The notes: a model not told the origin generated them from the sequence alone. Positions 16,976-26,714 are shown, counted from the stretch's first letter. The stretch: 64,000 nt of DNA from Acinetobacter pittii ATCC 19004 = CIP 70.29 (GCF_000369045.1 NZ_KB849786.1:913906-977905), one strand, 5' to 3'. Numbers and translations are program-made.

Positions 16976-17218
16976 ATGAATTTAATTAGATTAGAAGAAT
17001 TATCATTGATGAGTAATGCGGTTTTAACACCTCAATTAAACAATTGGCCATGTATACAATCACCAAATTTAGAAGATACTGATTGTCAGAAGCATAGAGA
17101 TAGTTTTTCCGAACAATCTGATAAAAAATTTCATAAAGAATGGCGAAAACAACAAAAGAAAATACTTAAAAATATTCCGAGTAATGCTGTTTTACTCAGC
17201 ATTAAAGAGATTGTGTAG
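16976..17218 (+). CDS. Small protein of unknown function in prophage-like block
   Basis: An 80-residue protein with AAGGAAG before its ATG. The C-terminal half is strongly basic (KKFHKEWRKQQKKILKN). No signal peptide or recognised domain. It lies between the endolysin and the head protein gene. Confidence 0.45.
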   Translation: MNLIRLEELSLMSNAVLTPQLNNWPCIQSPNLEDTDCQKHRDSFSEQSDKKFHKEWRKQQKKILKNIPSNAVLLSIKEIV

Positions 17219-17401
17219 TTAGATACGAGACAAGTTTATAAAGATATAAATTACAAGGATAAGCTGTTAGCTAAATAACTTTACGTAGGTACACTTGTTA
17301 GTCATAACTTATTCTAGAGATATTAATAATAAGCAAATTAGATAAAGTAAGACAAACAAATAGAAAATAATAAAAAGGGCAATTCTGTAGAGGTAATTTT
17401 T

Positions 17402-18508
17402 ATGGTTAATCTTCATCAGAAATCACTTTTTGATGTTCTGACTCAACATCAAGCTTATCTATACCGAGCATCTTCAAGATCGGTTAATGAACTTCTTAAT
17501 TTGTTTAATTCCGAAACAGTTAACATGCTTACTAAACTAAGTAACTTGTTAGATGAGCTAAGTGAAAAGGAAAAAACCGCATTGGCGGGTGGGCTTTACT
17601 CAACAGCCACATTAAAAGAGATACGTGCACTGATTTCTCAGTGGTTTAATACTACTAACGATATGCTCATTGAAACTTTTACCATCTCTGCTGTGGCATT
17701 GGCTGTCTATGAAGTCAGATATATGTCAAAAATTTTTGGTGGCAAACATAAAGAATTAAAAGGTGAACAGCTCTATAAAGCTGCTAAACGTGTTCCTTTA
17801 GCAGGTGGAGCATTGGTGGATGAGTTACTTTCTACAATTGCAGAGGTCGCCCGTCAAAGAGTGGAGTATGCAATTCGGGATGGCCTCAATACTGGAGCGA
17901 CGAATCAACAAATTATTCAAAGGATTCTAGGGACTAAACGCCTTAAATATGAAGATGGACTACTAAATAGCTCTAAGATTGATATTGAACGAACTGTGCG
18001 TACGATTCGAAGTCATATATCCAATCAGGCCTATTTAAACAGCTATAAACATTTAAAGTTTGAATATGTCAGATTTGTAAGTGTTCTTGATGGCAGAACC
18101 TCAAAAATATGTGCAGCCCTTGATAGTCGTGTGTGGGATATCAATGATCCTACAAAAAAAGTTCCGCCTTTGCATCCTCATTGCCGCAGTATTCTAGTTC
18201 CAACTCATGAAGATGGTCAGCTAGTTGGTAGCCGAGCCTTCATTATGGATGAAAGAAAATTTAGGGATATTCCTAAAAATGAACGTGAACAGTTAATTGG
18301 CCAATTAGATGCAAATATGTCATTTAAAGAATTTTTTAAACTAACAGATGATTTCTTTCAAAAAGAGTGGTTAGGGCCTAAAAGATATCAACTATATAAA
18401 GAAGGGGAATTTGATTTTGATAAGTTTTTTGATCCAGAAGGACGGTTGTATACACTTGAGGAGCTTAAAGAACTTGACGAACGAGCTTTTAAAGTATTGG
18501 GATTGTGA
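17402..18508 (+). CDS. Phage minor head (MuF/SPP1 gp7-type) morphogenesis protein
   Basis: A 368-residue protein. The MuF signature lies at about residues 222-265: VSVLDGRTSKICAALD, then VPPLHPHCRSILVP, with the conserved Cys, His and Cys residues. The tail (FFKLTDDFFQKEWLGPKRY, then YTLEELKELDERAF) is also typical of phage minor head proteins. The N-terminal 220 residues are helical. In complete phages this gene sits beside terminase, portal and capsid genes; none is present here, so it is probably a stranded prophage gene. MuF domains also occur in some toxin proteins, but no extra C-terminal toxin domain is seen. Confidence 0.85.
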   Translation: MVNLHQKSLFDVLTQHQAYLYRASSRSVNELLNLFNSETVNMLTKLSNLLDELSEKEKTALAGGLYSTATLKEIRALISQWFNTTNDMLIETFTISAVALAVYEVRYMSKIFGGKHKELKGEQLYKAAKRVPLAGGALVDELLSTIAEVARQRVEYAIRDGLNTGATNQQIIQRILGTKRLKYEDGLLNSSKIDIERTVRTIRSHISNQAYLNSYKHLKFEYVRFVSVLDGRTSKICAALDSRVWDINDPTKKVPPLHPHCRSILVPTHEDGQLVGSRAFIMDERKFRDIPKNEREQLIGQLDANMSFKEFFKLTDDFFQKEWLGPKRYQLYKEGEFDFDKFFDPEGRLYTLEELKELDERAFKVLGL

Positions 18509-18668
18509 GAGAGTAGAAGTACTAGAAATAGGATTTTTAGCTTAAATAACTTTTTTAGTTTTAACTAAATATACACACTTAAACAATTAGTTGAAAAAAG
18601 TTTCCCTAATCTTGTCAGATAGCATGTTAAGTTTTTCTCAATCATAAAAATTTAAAAAGGATGAGAAT

Positions 18669-18932
18669 ATGAAATTTTCCTACCAAGATCTTGCTGGAAA
18701 TAATGTTGAAGTGGAATGTGAAAGTTATATCCATATTCCATCAGGAACGGCTGTAAAATCTACAGAAGCCGGCAATTACCATATTACTGAAAATTTCAGC
18801 TTCTATAAAAAAACTCAAGCTGATTCTGTGCCCATCTATCGATTTGCTATTGATCGTAATTCTAATGTTTTTAATAGCGATGAACTGCCAGCATTAGCTC
18901 AAATTGGTAAAGATTGGAAAAGTTTAGACTAG
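18669..18932 (+). CDS. Small protein of unknown function
   Basis: An 87-residue soluble protein with AAAAGGATGAG before the ATG. It is rich in beta-prone and aromatic residues, with no signal peptide and one Cys (Cys19 region). No family recognised. It is the last gene before the chromosomal EamA/LysR pair and has its own terminator. Confidence 0.5.
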   Translation: MKFSYQDLAGNNVEVECESYIHIPSGTAVKSTEAGNYHITENFSFYKKTQADSVPIYRFAIDRNSNVFNSDELPALAQIGKDWKSLD

Positions 18933-18947
18933 TCTTTAACTCAGCAT

Positions 18948-18972
18948 AAAGCCCTCAGTCGAGGGTTTTATA
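18948..18972 (+). terminator. Rho-independent terminator
   Basis: CCCTC-agtc-GAGGG with flanking A and T residues and TTTTAT after it. It may serve the convergent EamA gene also. Confidence 0.65.
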
Positions 18973-18988
18973 ATGTACCTTAAATGAG

Positions 18989-19843
18989 TTATTTCTTTTT
19001 AAATACAAGCGTTAAGCCTATTAAAATTGCAATCATTCCTATTAAGCCTGCAAGCGGCAACTTGTTTTTTAAAATTAAAAAATCTAAAAGTGCAGTAACA
19101 ACAGGGACTAAATAAAATAGGCTTGTTACATTTACAAGATTGTCCTGATTTAGAAGACGGTAAAGTAAAAGTTGAGCAACCACAGAAATTAAAATTCCAA
19201 GAAATAACACCGAAATAATGAGTTGTGAATTCCACGTTATTTCAAAATGTTCAAATGGAACTATAAATAAACAAACTACAAGGCTAACTACATATTGGAG
19301 CGGTAAAACATCTGTAGGGGCTTGTTGAATGTTTTTTTGCATGATGGCACCAAAAGTGATACAGATCAGTGCTGCTAAGGCAAAGAATATTCCGATTGGA
19401 GCGATAAAAGACATAGTTAAGCTTTTCCACACTAAAAGTATGAGTCCGGCTAAAGCAATCAATAGACCTAATAATCTCTCTTTTTGTAAATTCTTTTCTA
19501 AAAGACAAAGCGTCAAGATTGGCTGTATTCCCATGATTGTGGCCATTAAACCAGGGGTGACTCCGTGAGCCATGGCTTTAAAATAACAAATTGAATAACC
19601 TGCAATAATCAGTAGTCCAGTTAATAAAACTTGCTTTCGAGTTCCATACTTAGGTAAAAGTCTTTTTCTAAAAATAGCAATTAACAACAGAATAAACAAA
19701 GCTGTGGCAAAACGCAGAATTAATAATGCTATAGGTGAGGCACTGTCGAGCCCCCATCGAGTAAAAATCGCAGCACTTCCCCACAGTAAAACGAAAGTGG
19801 ATGTCGCACTTTGTGACGCAAGCAACTGTTTATTTAGGCGCAT
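18989..19843 (-). CDS. EamA/DMT-family transporter
   Basis: A 284-residue protein with about ten hydrophobic helices in two EamA repeats. The first contains WGSAAIFTRWGLDSASPIALLILRF, the usual start of this family. It is divergent from a LysR gene with 222 bases between, which suggests control by that regulator. Substrate (metabolite or drug efflux) cannot be read from sequence. Confidence 0.85.
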   Translation of the reverse strand: MRLNKQLLASQSATSTFVLLWGSAAIFTRWGLDSASPIALLILRFATALFILLLIAIFRKRLLPKYGTRKQVLLTGLLIIAGYSICYFKAMAHGVTPGLMATIMGIQPILTLCLLEKNLQKERLLGLLIALAGLILLVWKSLTMSFIAPIGIFFALAALICITFGAIMQKNIQQAPTDVLPLQYVVSLVVCLFIVPFEHFEITWNSQLIISVLFLGILISVVAQLLLYRLLNQDNLVNVTSLFYLVPVVTALLDFLILKNKLPLAGLIGMIAILIGLTLVFKKK

Positions 19844-20065
19844 AAAACCTCCTCCTAGTGCGTAATACCTAAGAAATACGAAGTGATAAAATGGTTATTA
19901 AGGACAGTGATTAACGAGTTATTCAGTTGTTAATCAATTCATCGTTAGGGACGTTAAAAATAAATTTTTTTAACTTCTTATAAGCTCAGTATGAAAGAGA
20001 CAATAACTAAAGAAAAGCGCATAATTCTTTTATATACTATTTGAAAATCGAATAGATAAATTCTA

Positions 20066-20935
20066 ATGACTTTAAAAAATTTACAGATTGATTGGCTAAA
20101 GTGTTTTGTCACCGTAGTAGATACGGGCTCGTTATCAAACGCAGCACCGGAGTTATATCGATCACAGTCAGCGGTTAGCATGCAATTAAAAAAACTTGAA
20201 GAAGCACTACATTGCCAACTTTTAATACGAACGCACCGACAAATTGAATTAACGTCTCAAGGACAGCTACTTTTAGGTTATGCGCGCCGTATTCTTGACT
20301 TACATGCAGAAGCCCAAATGGCATTTCACGGAGATGAGCTGAAGGGGCGTATACGCCTTGGGGTGCCCGATGATTATGCTGCAAAATATTTAACGCCTGT
20401 ACTTAAGCGTTTTGCTCCACGTTATGGAGGTGTTGAAATTGAATTAATTTGCGAGCAGTCTACTTCGTTAATACCACGGGTAGAAACTGGGGATATAGAC
20501 TTGGCATTAATTTCGAGAGATAACGCTCGTCAAGGAACACTTTTATTTCATGAACCAATGGTGTGGGTAGGCTCTCCACAGTTTGAACTCTGGCGAGAAG
20601 ATCCACTCCCAATTGCAGTTTATGAAAGTACTAGTCAAGCCAAAAAGAGCGCTATTAATTCATTGGCCTTACAGGGACGCCGTTATCGGGTGGTATACAA
20701 CAGTTCAAGTTTAGCTGGTCAAATTGCAGCGGTGGAAAGTGGTTTAGCAATTGCTGTGTTCACACAGTGTAGTGCGCCTGAGCATTTAACTATTTTAAGT
20801 GCTGATCATGGCCTAGGACCTTTAGAACCTATGGAGGTCGCTGTTTATCGGAGTCGGGCATCTTTGGAGTCTAAAGCTGTAGATCACTTATATGACTTAC
20901 TCCTCAAAACGCTCAGGCATTCAGTTAATATTTAA
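20066..20935 (+). CDS. LysR-family transcriptional regulator
   Basis: A 289-residue protein. The N-terminal winged helix is DWLKCFVTVVDTGSLSNAAPELYRSQSAVSMQLKKLEEAL (residues about 9-48), followed by a periplasmic-binding-like effector domain from about residue 90 (GRIRLGVPDDYA). It is divergent from the EamA transporter and probably regulates it and itself. Effector unknown. Confidence 0.88.
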   Translation: MTLKNLQIDWLKCFVTVVDTGSLSNAAPELYRSQSAVSMQLKKLEEALHCQLLIRTHRQIELTSQGQLLLGYARRILDLHAEAQMAFHGDELKGRIRLGVPDDYAAKYLTPVLKRFAPRYGGVEIELICEQSTSLIPRVETGDIDLALISRDNARQGTLLFHEPMVWVGSPQFELWREDPLPIAVYESTSQAKKSAINSLALQGRRYRVVYNSSSLAGQIAAVESGLAIAVFTQCSAPEHLTILSADHGLGPLEPMEVAVYRSRASLESKAVDHLYDLLLKTLRHSVNI

Positions 20936-21124
20936 TTTAAGTTTATGTTAGGTGCTCGGCTTTGAACTTGTTGAGTTAAATTTAAATGAGCGCTTAAAGT
21001 CAAAACTAAATAGCTTTACATTTTTGCGCTAAATCTACAAAAAAGCCTAGAAACCTATGCTGATCGTAAAACTAATAAAAAGTATTTATTAACTCATCAA
21101 TCTAAACAATTCATGAGGTGAAAC

Positions 21125-21256
21125 ATGACAAAAATTATAGCGACCTTGGGTTTAGCCGCCTTTATTTCTTTGAGTGTGAGTGCTTGCCAAGGTGAAAACG
21201 ACACAAAACAGCAAGATAAAACCACAACTCCTCATTCAATGGATAAAGATTCATAA
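21125..21256 (+). CDS. Small lipoprotein (43 residues)
   Basis: ATG at 21125 preceded by GAGGTGA. The peptide starts MTKIIATLGLAAFISLSVSAC, a lipoprotein signal with lipobox VSAC at Cys21. Only 22 mature residues follow, polar and rich in Lys, Asp, Gln and Thr. A good terminator follows at once, supporting a real short gene. Function unknown; resembles the small entericidin-like class in size only. Confidence 0.65.
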   Translation: MTKIIATLGLAAFISLSVSACQGENDTKQQDKTTTPHSMDKDS

Positions 21257-21272
21257 TCTAGTTGAATGCTCA

Positions 21273-21300
21273 AAGCCCATCGTAAGATGGGTTTTTTTAT
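21273..21300 (+). terminator. Rho-independent terminator
   Basis: AGCCCATC-gtaa-GATGGGTT followed by TTTTTATAT, 17 bases after the small lipoprotein stop. Confidence 0.8.
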
Positions 21301-21530
21301 ATCTTTTTATTTTTGTCTTAAAGCGTGATTTGTAACACAAAATATTTATTTTTAATGGTGCTGTTCAAAATATGTTGACTAATACACTTGGTTTTAAATA
21401 TATTTAAATTAGAAACTCATTATTTTAAATAGAACTCTATATTTAAAATAAATTGGTTCAAATATCCTCAGATCAGAAATTTAACCTTTAAGTTTGATTA
21501 TAAAAATATTAACTAATCAAGGAGGTAAGT

Positions 21531-21818
21531 ATGGACGCTAAATTTCATTCTGAAAATGAATATGGTTTTATTTTAAATATATTGAACAACTATGTTGTTA
21601 TAAAGAAGACATTAAAAGATGATCATTATCCTTATGATTCATTTGGTTATCTTCTTGCTCTTTATCAACCACTAAAAGTCTATATTCCTCAGCTTCCACA
21701 TCCAAAAATTTATATTGAGGTTGGTGGAATTTCTTATGACAGAATGATTGTTATGCAAACCGAGGACGAGACAGAAGCCATAAATATTTTATTGAGTTTA
21801 GGACAACTTGTTGCCTAA
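21531..21818 (+). CDS. Small protein of unknown function
   Basis: A 95-residue soluble protein with a perfect AAGGAGG 6-7 bases before the ATG. Aromatic-rich in the middle (YPYDSFGYLLALYQPLKVYIPQLPHPKIYIEVGG). No family recognised. It is isolated by about 270 and 250 bases of AT-rich DNA. Confidence 0.55.
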   Translation: MDAKFHSENEYGFILNILNNYVVIKKTLKDDHYPYDSFGYLLALYQPLKVYIPQLPHPKIYIEVGGISYDRMIVMQTEDETEAINILLSLGQLVA

Positions 21819-22066
21819 CAATGAAATGATATTTAAATGCTGAGTTTAATTTACTTAAGAAAAAGCTTTCTTAAGTAAATTCACGAAAAAAATAAAGGCC
21901 ATAAAATAGTTGTTGGAAAAGAGAACTTAAAGAAATTTTTTAATGTTACTATTTATTCTCATTAAACAAAGAACTTAATAAGATACAAAAAGCCACAAAA
22001 GCTAAATCTATAACTTTAAAAGAATTTGTTTATATAACTAAGAATATTAAAAAGTAGGTAATCGTC

Positions 22067-22429
22067 ATGAAAAAAATACTTTTAACAGCATTGGCTGGAT
22101 TTGCTTTATTAGGAAGTAGTGCTGTGATAGCTAAACCAGATGCTGCTTTATTAAACGAAGCAACAAAAAATGTAGTCACAGTGTCCAAAGTAAAAACTTT
22201 GGCTGATGAATCTGGAGTAACTTTAACTGGTACGATCGTAAAGCATATTGCTGGGGATCATTTTGAGTTAAAAGACGCTACGGGTTCAATCATAATTGAT
22301 ATCGATGATGACTTATGGAAACCTCTTGAACTAAAAGCAGGGGATAAAGTACGTGTCGTTGGTGAGGTAGATAAGCATAGAGTTAAGCCTACCGATATTG
22401 AAGTTTTCCAAATTGAGCGTGTTAAATAA
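22067..22429 (+). CDS. YgiW/YdeI-family periplasmic OB-fold stress protein
   Basis: A 120-residue protein with signal peptide to about residue 23 (SAVIAKP). The mature part is a bacterial OB-fold: VTLTGTIVKHIAGDHFELKDATGSIIIDIDDDLW, then LKAGDKVRVVGEVD. This matches the YgiW/YdeI (BOF) family, linked to envelope stress, peroxide and cation tolerance. A strong terminator follows. Confidence 0.85.
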   Translation: MKKILLTALAGFALLGSSAVIAKPDAALLNEATKNVVTVSKVKTLADESGVTLTGTIVKHIAGDHFELKDATGSIIIDIDDDLWKPLELKAGDKVRVVGEVDKHRVKPTDIEVFQIERVK

Positions 22430-22471
22430 AAGCTAATATTTTAAGTAAATATTGTTCAAAACCAATGAAAA

Positions 22472-22502
22472 AGAAAACTCCTATTTTTAGGAGTTTTCTT
22501 TT
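22472..22502. terminator. Bidirectional terminator
   Basis: AGAAAACTCCTA-ttt-TAGGAGTTTTCTTTT between the convergent YgiW-like and acetyltransferase genes. Confidence 0.8.
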
Positions 22503-22520
22503 GGAGATAGTAAGTTTTTA

Positions 22521-23027
22521 TTATTGCGTCGCATTAAAAGCCTCATGGTATTTGACATTTGCTTTTGGAATATTGCCCGAGAAAGTTAGAGCCTGAAAAT
22601 ATTCACTTGGTACATCAGGCAAAATTAGCTCAGGATAATTTTTAAAACCAAATCGGCTGTAATAATTTGGATCACCTAATAAAACACATCCTTGAGCGCC
22701 AAGTTGTTTTAATTTTTCTAGTGATTCCTTCATCAGAAGGGAACCAACACCACATCCTTGTTTATTTGGATGAACCGAGAGAGGACCTAAACCATACCAA
22801 CCTATTTTGCCTGAGCTAATCTCAACCGGAGAAATAGCAATATGTCCAATAATAGACTCATCTTCAATTGCAACTAGAGAAATAGTAAGTTGTCCGTGAT
22901 CTCTTAGACTATTAACAATAAAATGCTCGGTATGACTTGTGTGCTCAGCATTTTGAAAAGCTGCTTTTGTCAATTCTTCAATGGCTTCAATATCTTCGGC
23001 TTGCTCATCACGAATAATAATATTCAT
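22521..23027 (-). CDS. GNAT-family N-acetyltransferase (YhbS-like)
   Basis: A 168-residue GNAT domain. Motif A with the acetyl-CoA loop is LSVHPNKQGCGVGSLLMKESLEKL (residues about 84-107); further on, CVLLGDPNYYSRFGFK is typical of YhbS-like members. Substrate unknown. Confidence 0.85.
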   Translation of the reverse strand: MNIIIRDEQAEDIEAIEELTKAAFQNAEHTSHTEHFIVNSLRDHGQLTISLVAIEDESIIGHIAISPVEISSGKIGWYGLGPLSVHPNKQGCGVGSLLMKESLEKLKQLGAQGCVLLGDPNYYSRFGFKNYPELILPDVPSEYFQALTFSGNIPKANVKYHEAFNATQ

Positions 23028-23235
23028 TAAAAATTCTTCCAGACTTATAGATTATCCATATACTTTAACTTTTAAATAATTATTGAAAAGAAAGATAATT
23101 TAGATTTCTAAGATACTTTATTTGTTACTGGTTATAAAAAGCAACTACTACTCATCAAACTCATACATAAAGTAAAATTTTATAAAAATCATTTTTAATA
23201 TAATCACTTTAAAAATAATTTCGAGGGTCAATAAA

Positions 23236-23670
23236 TTGAGAAAAATCATTAAAACATTATTACTATCTACGCTTATTTCAGCTACTTCGTTCACTATCTA
23301 TGCCAAAAATACTGAGCAAAAAGTTAATTTTTTACAAAGTTCACCACATACCACTTTAACTGGAAAATTTCAGGGCTACGATGATGTAAGATATAGAATT
23401 TATGCAAAAAAAGGCCAAATATTAAAATTTGATATCAATAGTCTGGGGAATTTAGCCTACATTAATATTTTTGCACCTGGTAAAAAACCAGGTAAAGATA
23501 ATGCATTATTGATTGGCTCAACCATAGGTTTTAAAGGAGAGCTTACTTTACCAACCGATGGTGATTATATTATTCAGGTTTATCAAATGCGTAATAGTGC
23601 TCGTAAAAATAAAACTGTCAAATATAATCTAGATCTCAAATTATTAAATAACGTAAAAAATAATAACTGA
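23236..23670 (+). CDS. Exported beta-rich protein, PPC/PliG-like
   Basis: A 144-residue protein from TTG at 23236, chosen because GAGGG lies 10 bases upstream and a full signal peptide follows (cleavage-like FTIYAKN). The mature part reads like a pre-peptidase C-terminal-type beta-sandwich: FQGYDDVRYRIYAKKGQILKFDI, then TLPTDGDYIIQVYQMRNSAR. The periplasmic g-type lysozyme inhibitor family has this pattern, so inhibition of lysozyme is possible but unproven. Confidence 0.6.
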   Translation: MRKIIKTLLLSTLISATSFTIYAKNTEQKVNFLQSSPHTTLTGKFQGYDDVRYRIYAKKGQILKFDINSLGNLAYINIFAPGKKPGKDNALLIGSTIGFKGELTLPTDGDYIIQVYQMRNSARKNKTVKYNLDLKLLNNVKNNN

Positions 23671-23731
23671 TGGAATTTACTAGCTCTCAAATGAGAACTA
23701 GTAAATTTGAAAATTGGTATATTACTAACGA

Positions 23732-25315
23732 TTACGTTAAGGAAAATGACTCATGAATGCCCGAGTTTTCAACAAACAGTTGATCGTGTGAAACGAGCAA
23801 TATCGCACCTTCATAACTTTGAAGAGCATTAGCAAGTAACTCTCTAGATTCTATATCCAAGTGATTTTCTGGTTCATCTAATAACAGAAGTTCAGGTGCA
23901 GGGTTTAACTGGCTAAGAGCTAATAAAGCTACTTTTAATTTTTCACCACCACTTAAATGAGACAATAGTTGGGTACCTTTATCCCCACGAATTCGAAGTT
24001 GACCTAGCAAATTTCTCCATTCGAGTTCTGAAAGTTCATTATTCATGTGAGATAAATTTTCAATAACAGTCATTTCATCACACAAAAAGCTAAAGTTCTG
24101 GTCGAGATAGAAACACTCTACAGATAAGTGAATGCTGTCACAGGGTTGATTGCTTTGTGCATGAATTACCTTAAGTAAAGTTGATTTTCCAATACCATTT
24201 TGTCCTGTTATGTGAATTTTTTGAGCTGCTTGTACAGCTAGATCGATGGGTTTTTGAGTACCATGTTTCAGTTTCAATTTTTTAATCCGCAGAATTTCAC
24301 CAGATTTCTTATGAAAAGACGGGAAGAAAAACTGTTGAGGTTTAACCGTTTCGAGAAGCAATTTCTTATCTTTTAAATCATTTTGACTGTTCGAAATCTG
24401 ACGTTGGTGTTGAGACTGTATAGCAGCAATGCTTTGGCCTGCTTGTTCCTTTTTAAAGTCGAGCAAAATCTTGGCTTGAGAATTTGATTCTCTTAATTTA
24501 TTGCCAGCACGCTCTCGTTTTTGAGCTTTCATTAATACATCATGTTGCTTTTGCTTCATGTGCTTAACTTCACGTTGGCTCTGTTGAATAGATTGCTCTA
24601 GAGCTGCAATATTGGTTTGATACTGCCCATAAAATTTTTCATAATTTCCGGTGGTGTGATGTAGACCATGTTCATTTAAATGATAAATATAGTCGACTTC
24701 ATTTAATAAAGTCCGATCATGGCTAATGATAAGACTACCTGCCGGGTGTTTTTTTAAATGATCGATTAACCATTCTCTAGATTCCTGATCTAGATGATTA
24801 CTAGGCTCATCAAGTAATAGATAGTGATCTGATTTTAAAAATAAACAGCTTAGAGCCAATTTGGTTTTTTGACCTTCACTTAAATTTTTAACTGGGAAAT
24901 CTAAATCTGTTGGTAGACCAGCAGATTCTAAGAGGTTGTTCCATAAAGTGGGCAGGTCCCATTTACCTTCCAATAAATCATAATCATCGAAGTCGGCATT
25001 ACCTTGTTCAACTCTTTTAAAAGCATCGTAAATATCTAAGATATCTAAGGCTTCAGCAATCGTCAGTGCTGTCAAACGATGCAATTGAGGTAAATACGCA
25101 TGTTTTACATGCCAGGATATTTGCCCTGATTTAACAACTGAATCTAATGCAAGCGTCTCATTTAAAAATTGCATAAGCAAAGATTTGCCTTGGCCATTAC
25201 GACCAATTAGGGCAGATACCTGATTCGATTCAAGACTAAAATTTAGATGCTTAAACATTACCTTTGAAGGGAACTCTAAGGTAAGTTGCGATATTACACA
25301 TGCCTGCTGAGTCAT
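23732..25315 (-). CDS. ABC-F family ATPase
   Basis: A 527-residue protein with two ABC domains and no membrane segments. Domain 1 has GRNGQGKS, LSEGQKTKLAL and LLLDEPSNHLD. Domain 2 has GQNGIGKST, LSGGEKLKVAL and LLLDEPENHLD. A charged coiled linker (about 230-320) joins them. ABC-F proteins act on ribosomes as translation factors or in ribosome protection. Which subtype is unclear; it does not look like canonical EttA or Uup. The start is the ATG 40 bases from the divergent region. Confidence 0.88.
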   Translation of the reverse strand: MTQQACVISQLTLEFPSKVMFKHLNFSLESNQVSALIGRNGQGKSLLMQFLNETLALDSVVKSGQISWHVKHAYLPQLHRLTALTIAEALDILDIYDAFKRVEQGNADFDDYDLLEGKWDLPTLWNNLLESAGLPTDLDFPVKNLSEGQKTKLALSCLFLKSDHYLLLDEPSNHLDQESREWLIDHLKKHPAGSLIISHDRTLLNEVDYIYHLNEHGLHHTTGNYEKFYGQYQTNIAALEQSIQQSQREVKHMKQKQHDVLMKAQKRERAGNKLRESNSQAKILLDFKKEQAGQSIAAIQSQHQRQISNSQNDLKDKKLLLETVKPQQFFFPSFHKKSGEILRIKKLKLKHGTQKPIDLAVQAAQKIHITGQNGIGKSTLLKVIHAQSNQPCDSIHLSVECFYLDQNFSFLCDEMTVIENLSHMNNELSELEWRNLLGQLRIRGDKGTQLLSHLSGGEKLKVALLALSQLNPAPELLLLDEPENHLDIESRELLANALQSYEGAILLVSHDQLFVENSGIHESFSLT

Positions 25316-25535
25316 AAAAAAACCTCATAAATACAGGATGTACAAAATAGGAGAATGATAATTTTTAATAGAGACAGTAAATCACAAAAAATAGTCTATT
25401 TTGCACATCAAAAAAAGAAAAAATTGATGAGAAAAAAGACTTACTTCATTGGCGTGACTCATGAAATTGATGGAATAGTGAACTATTCTATAGAGTTTTT
25501 TAGTGGGTGTAAAATTTCTATAAGTTATTTTATTA

Positions 25536-25563
25536 AAAAACCCAATCATTGGATTGGGTTTTT
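25536..25563 (-). terminator. Terminator of uspA-like gene
   Basis: AAACCCAATC/GATTGGGTTTTTT on the minus strand, just beyond the stop at 25578; symmetric enough to work both ways. Confidence 0.75.
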
Positions 25564-25577
25564 GTCTTTCAAGAATT

Positions 25578-26021
25578 TTACTCTTTTACAACTAAAACTT
25601 GAATCTTGGTGCTATTTAAAACATCTTGAGCAAAACTTCCCAAAATTAGTTTTTGGAAACCTTTACGGCCATGTGAACCAATCACAATCAAATCAGAACC
25701 TAAGTCTTCTACGGCTTTCAAAATACCATCTGAAGAAATTTCACCTTGGATGATTTGAGTTTCTGCATCAATGCCTTCTTCAGCACATAAAGCTTTAACT
25801 TTTGCGAGAGTTTTTTCTGCATTGGCACGTGCTTCAACAAAATAATCTTTTACAACAGGTGAGATGTAATAAAAATCTACGCCACTAAAAGGATCTACCG
25901 CAACCAAACTAATGGCGGTCAATTTACTACCAAATGCTTTTGCAATGTGAGCTGCTTGTCGAGCTGCTGCTAAAGAAATGTCAGAACCATCTACTGGTAC
26001 AATAATATGTTGGTAATTCAT
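25578..26021 (-). CDS. Universal stress protein, UspA family
   Basis: A 147-residue single Usp domain. It starts HIIVPVDGSDISLAAARQA and ends with the ATP-binding pattern G-2x-G-9x-G-S: GSHGRKGFQKLILGSFAQ, followed by IQVLVVK. Expected to bind ATP and aid survival under stress in the cytoplasm. Confidence 0.92.
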   Translation of the reverse strand: MNYQHIIVPVDGSDISLAAARQAAHIAKAFGSKLTAISLVAVDPFSGVDFYYISPVVKDYFVEARANAEKTLAKVKALCAEEGIDAETQIIQGEISSDGILKAVEDLGSDLIVIGSHGRKGFQKLILGSFAQDVLNSTKIQVLVVKE

Positions 26022-26311
26022 AATGTTATTCCTCTTATTAACAATTGTTATATGTATGAAGCTTTTATTAATTAAAGATTAACATATTTCATTCTGTGGA
26101 GAAATCTATTCAATTAAAAGTAATTGAAATTAAATAAATTATATATAAATCAAATAATTGAATTGATTGCTTTGCTGATTTTGAACTGATAAGTAAGCTG
26201 TAGACCAATAATTGTTAATATTTACATGAAAATTACAAAAAATTACGGTTCATATTTCTGTCATAAAGAAGCCGTATAACAAAATAGTAAATTAAAGGGG
26301 GGCTAAGAAAG

Positions 26312-26539
26312 ATGGCAGATTTAACAGCAAAGAAAGTCAATAAACTCATTGAAGAGTTTAGTCAAACAGGTAAAGAACCTCAAAAGTTAATCATTGGCTA
26401 CAAAACTTATGCAAGACTGATGACTGAAGATAAATTTGCAGAAAAAGTTGTTCCTTCACTAGAAGACTCAAAAGAACGCTTATATAAAAACTTAAAAATT
26501 AAACTTGTGACTGAAAAACATTATTTTGAAATTAAATAA
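26312..26539 (+). CDS. Small protein of unknown function
   Basis: A 75-residue Lys-rich protein preceded by AAAGGGGGG. Contains LIIGYKTYARLM in the middle; no signal peptide. Family not recognised. Confidence 0.5.
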   Translation: MADLTAKKVNKLIEEFSQTGKEPQKLIIGYKTYARLMTEDKFAEKVVPSLEDSKERLYKNLKIKLVTEKHYFEIK

Positions 26540-26714
26540 AACTTATGTGAACTTCATCACTCTCTATTAAACTAAATTAACATTAAATAAGTTTAATAAC
26601 ATTATTAATGTATGATGATACAAAATAATAGTGTAATCAACATTTAAAAACGGCAATCGTTTATAAACTCGATAGAATAAATTGCTTTTATTTTAAGTAG
26701 TGGAATAAATTGAA

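Noticed and set aside
25355..25753. Plus-strand frame of 132 codons overlapping the uspA-like gene
   Set aside because: Its last half is antisense to uspA, it runs through a terminator hairpin, and the product is low-complexity Lys-rich text.
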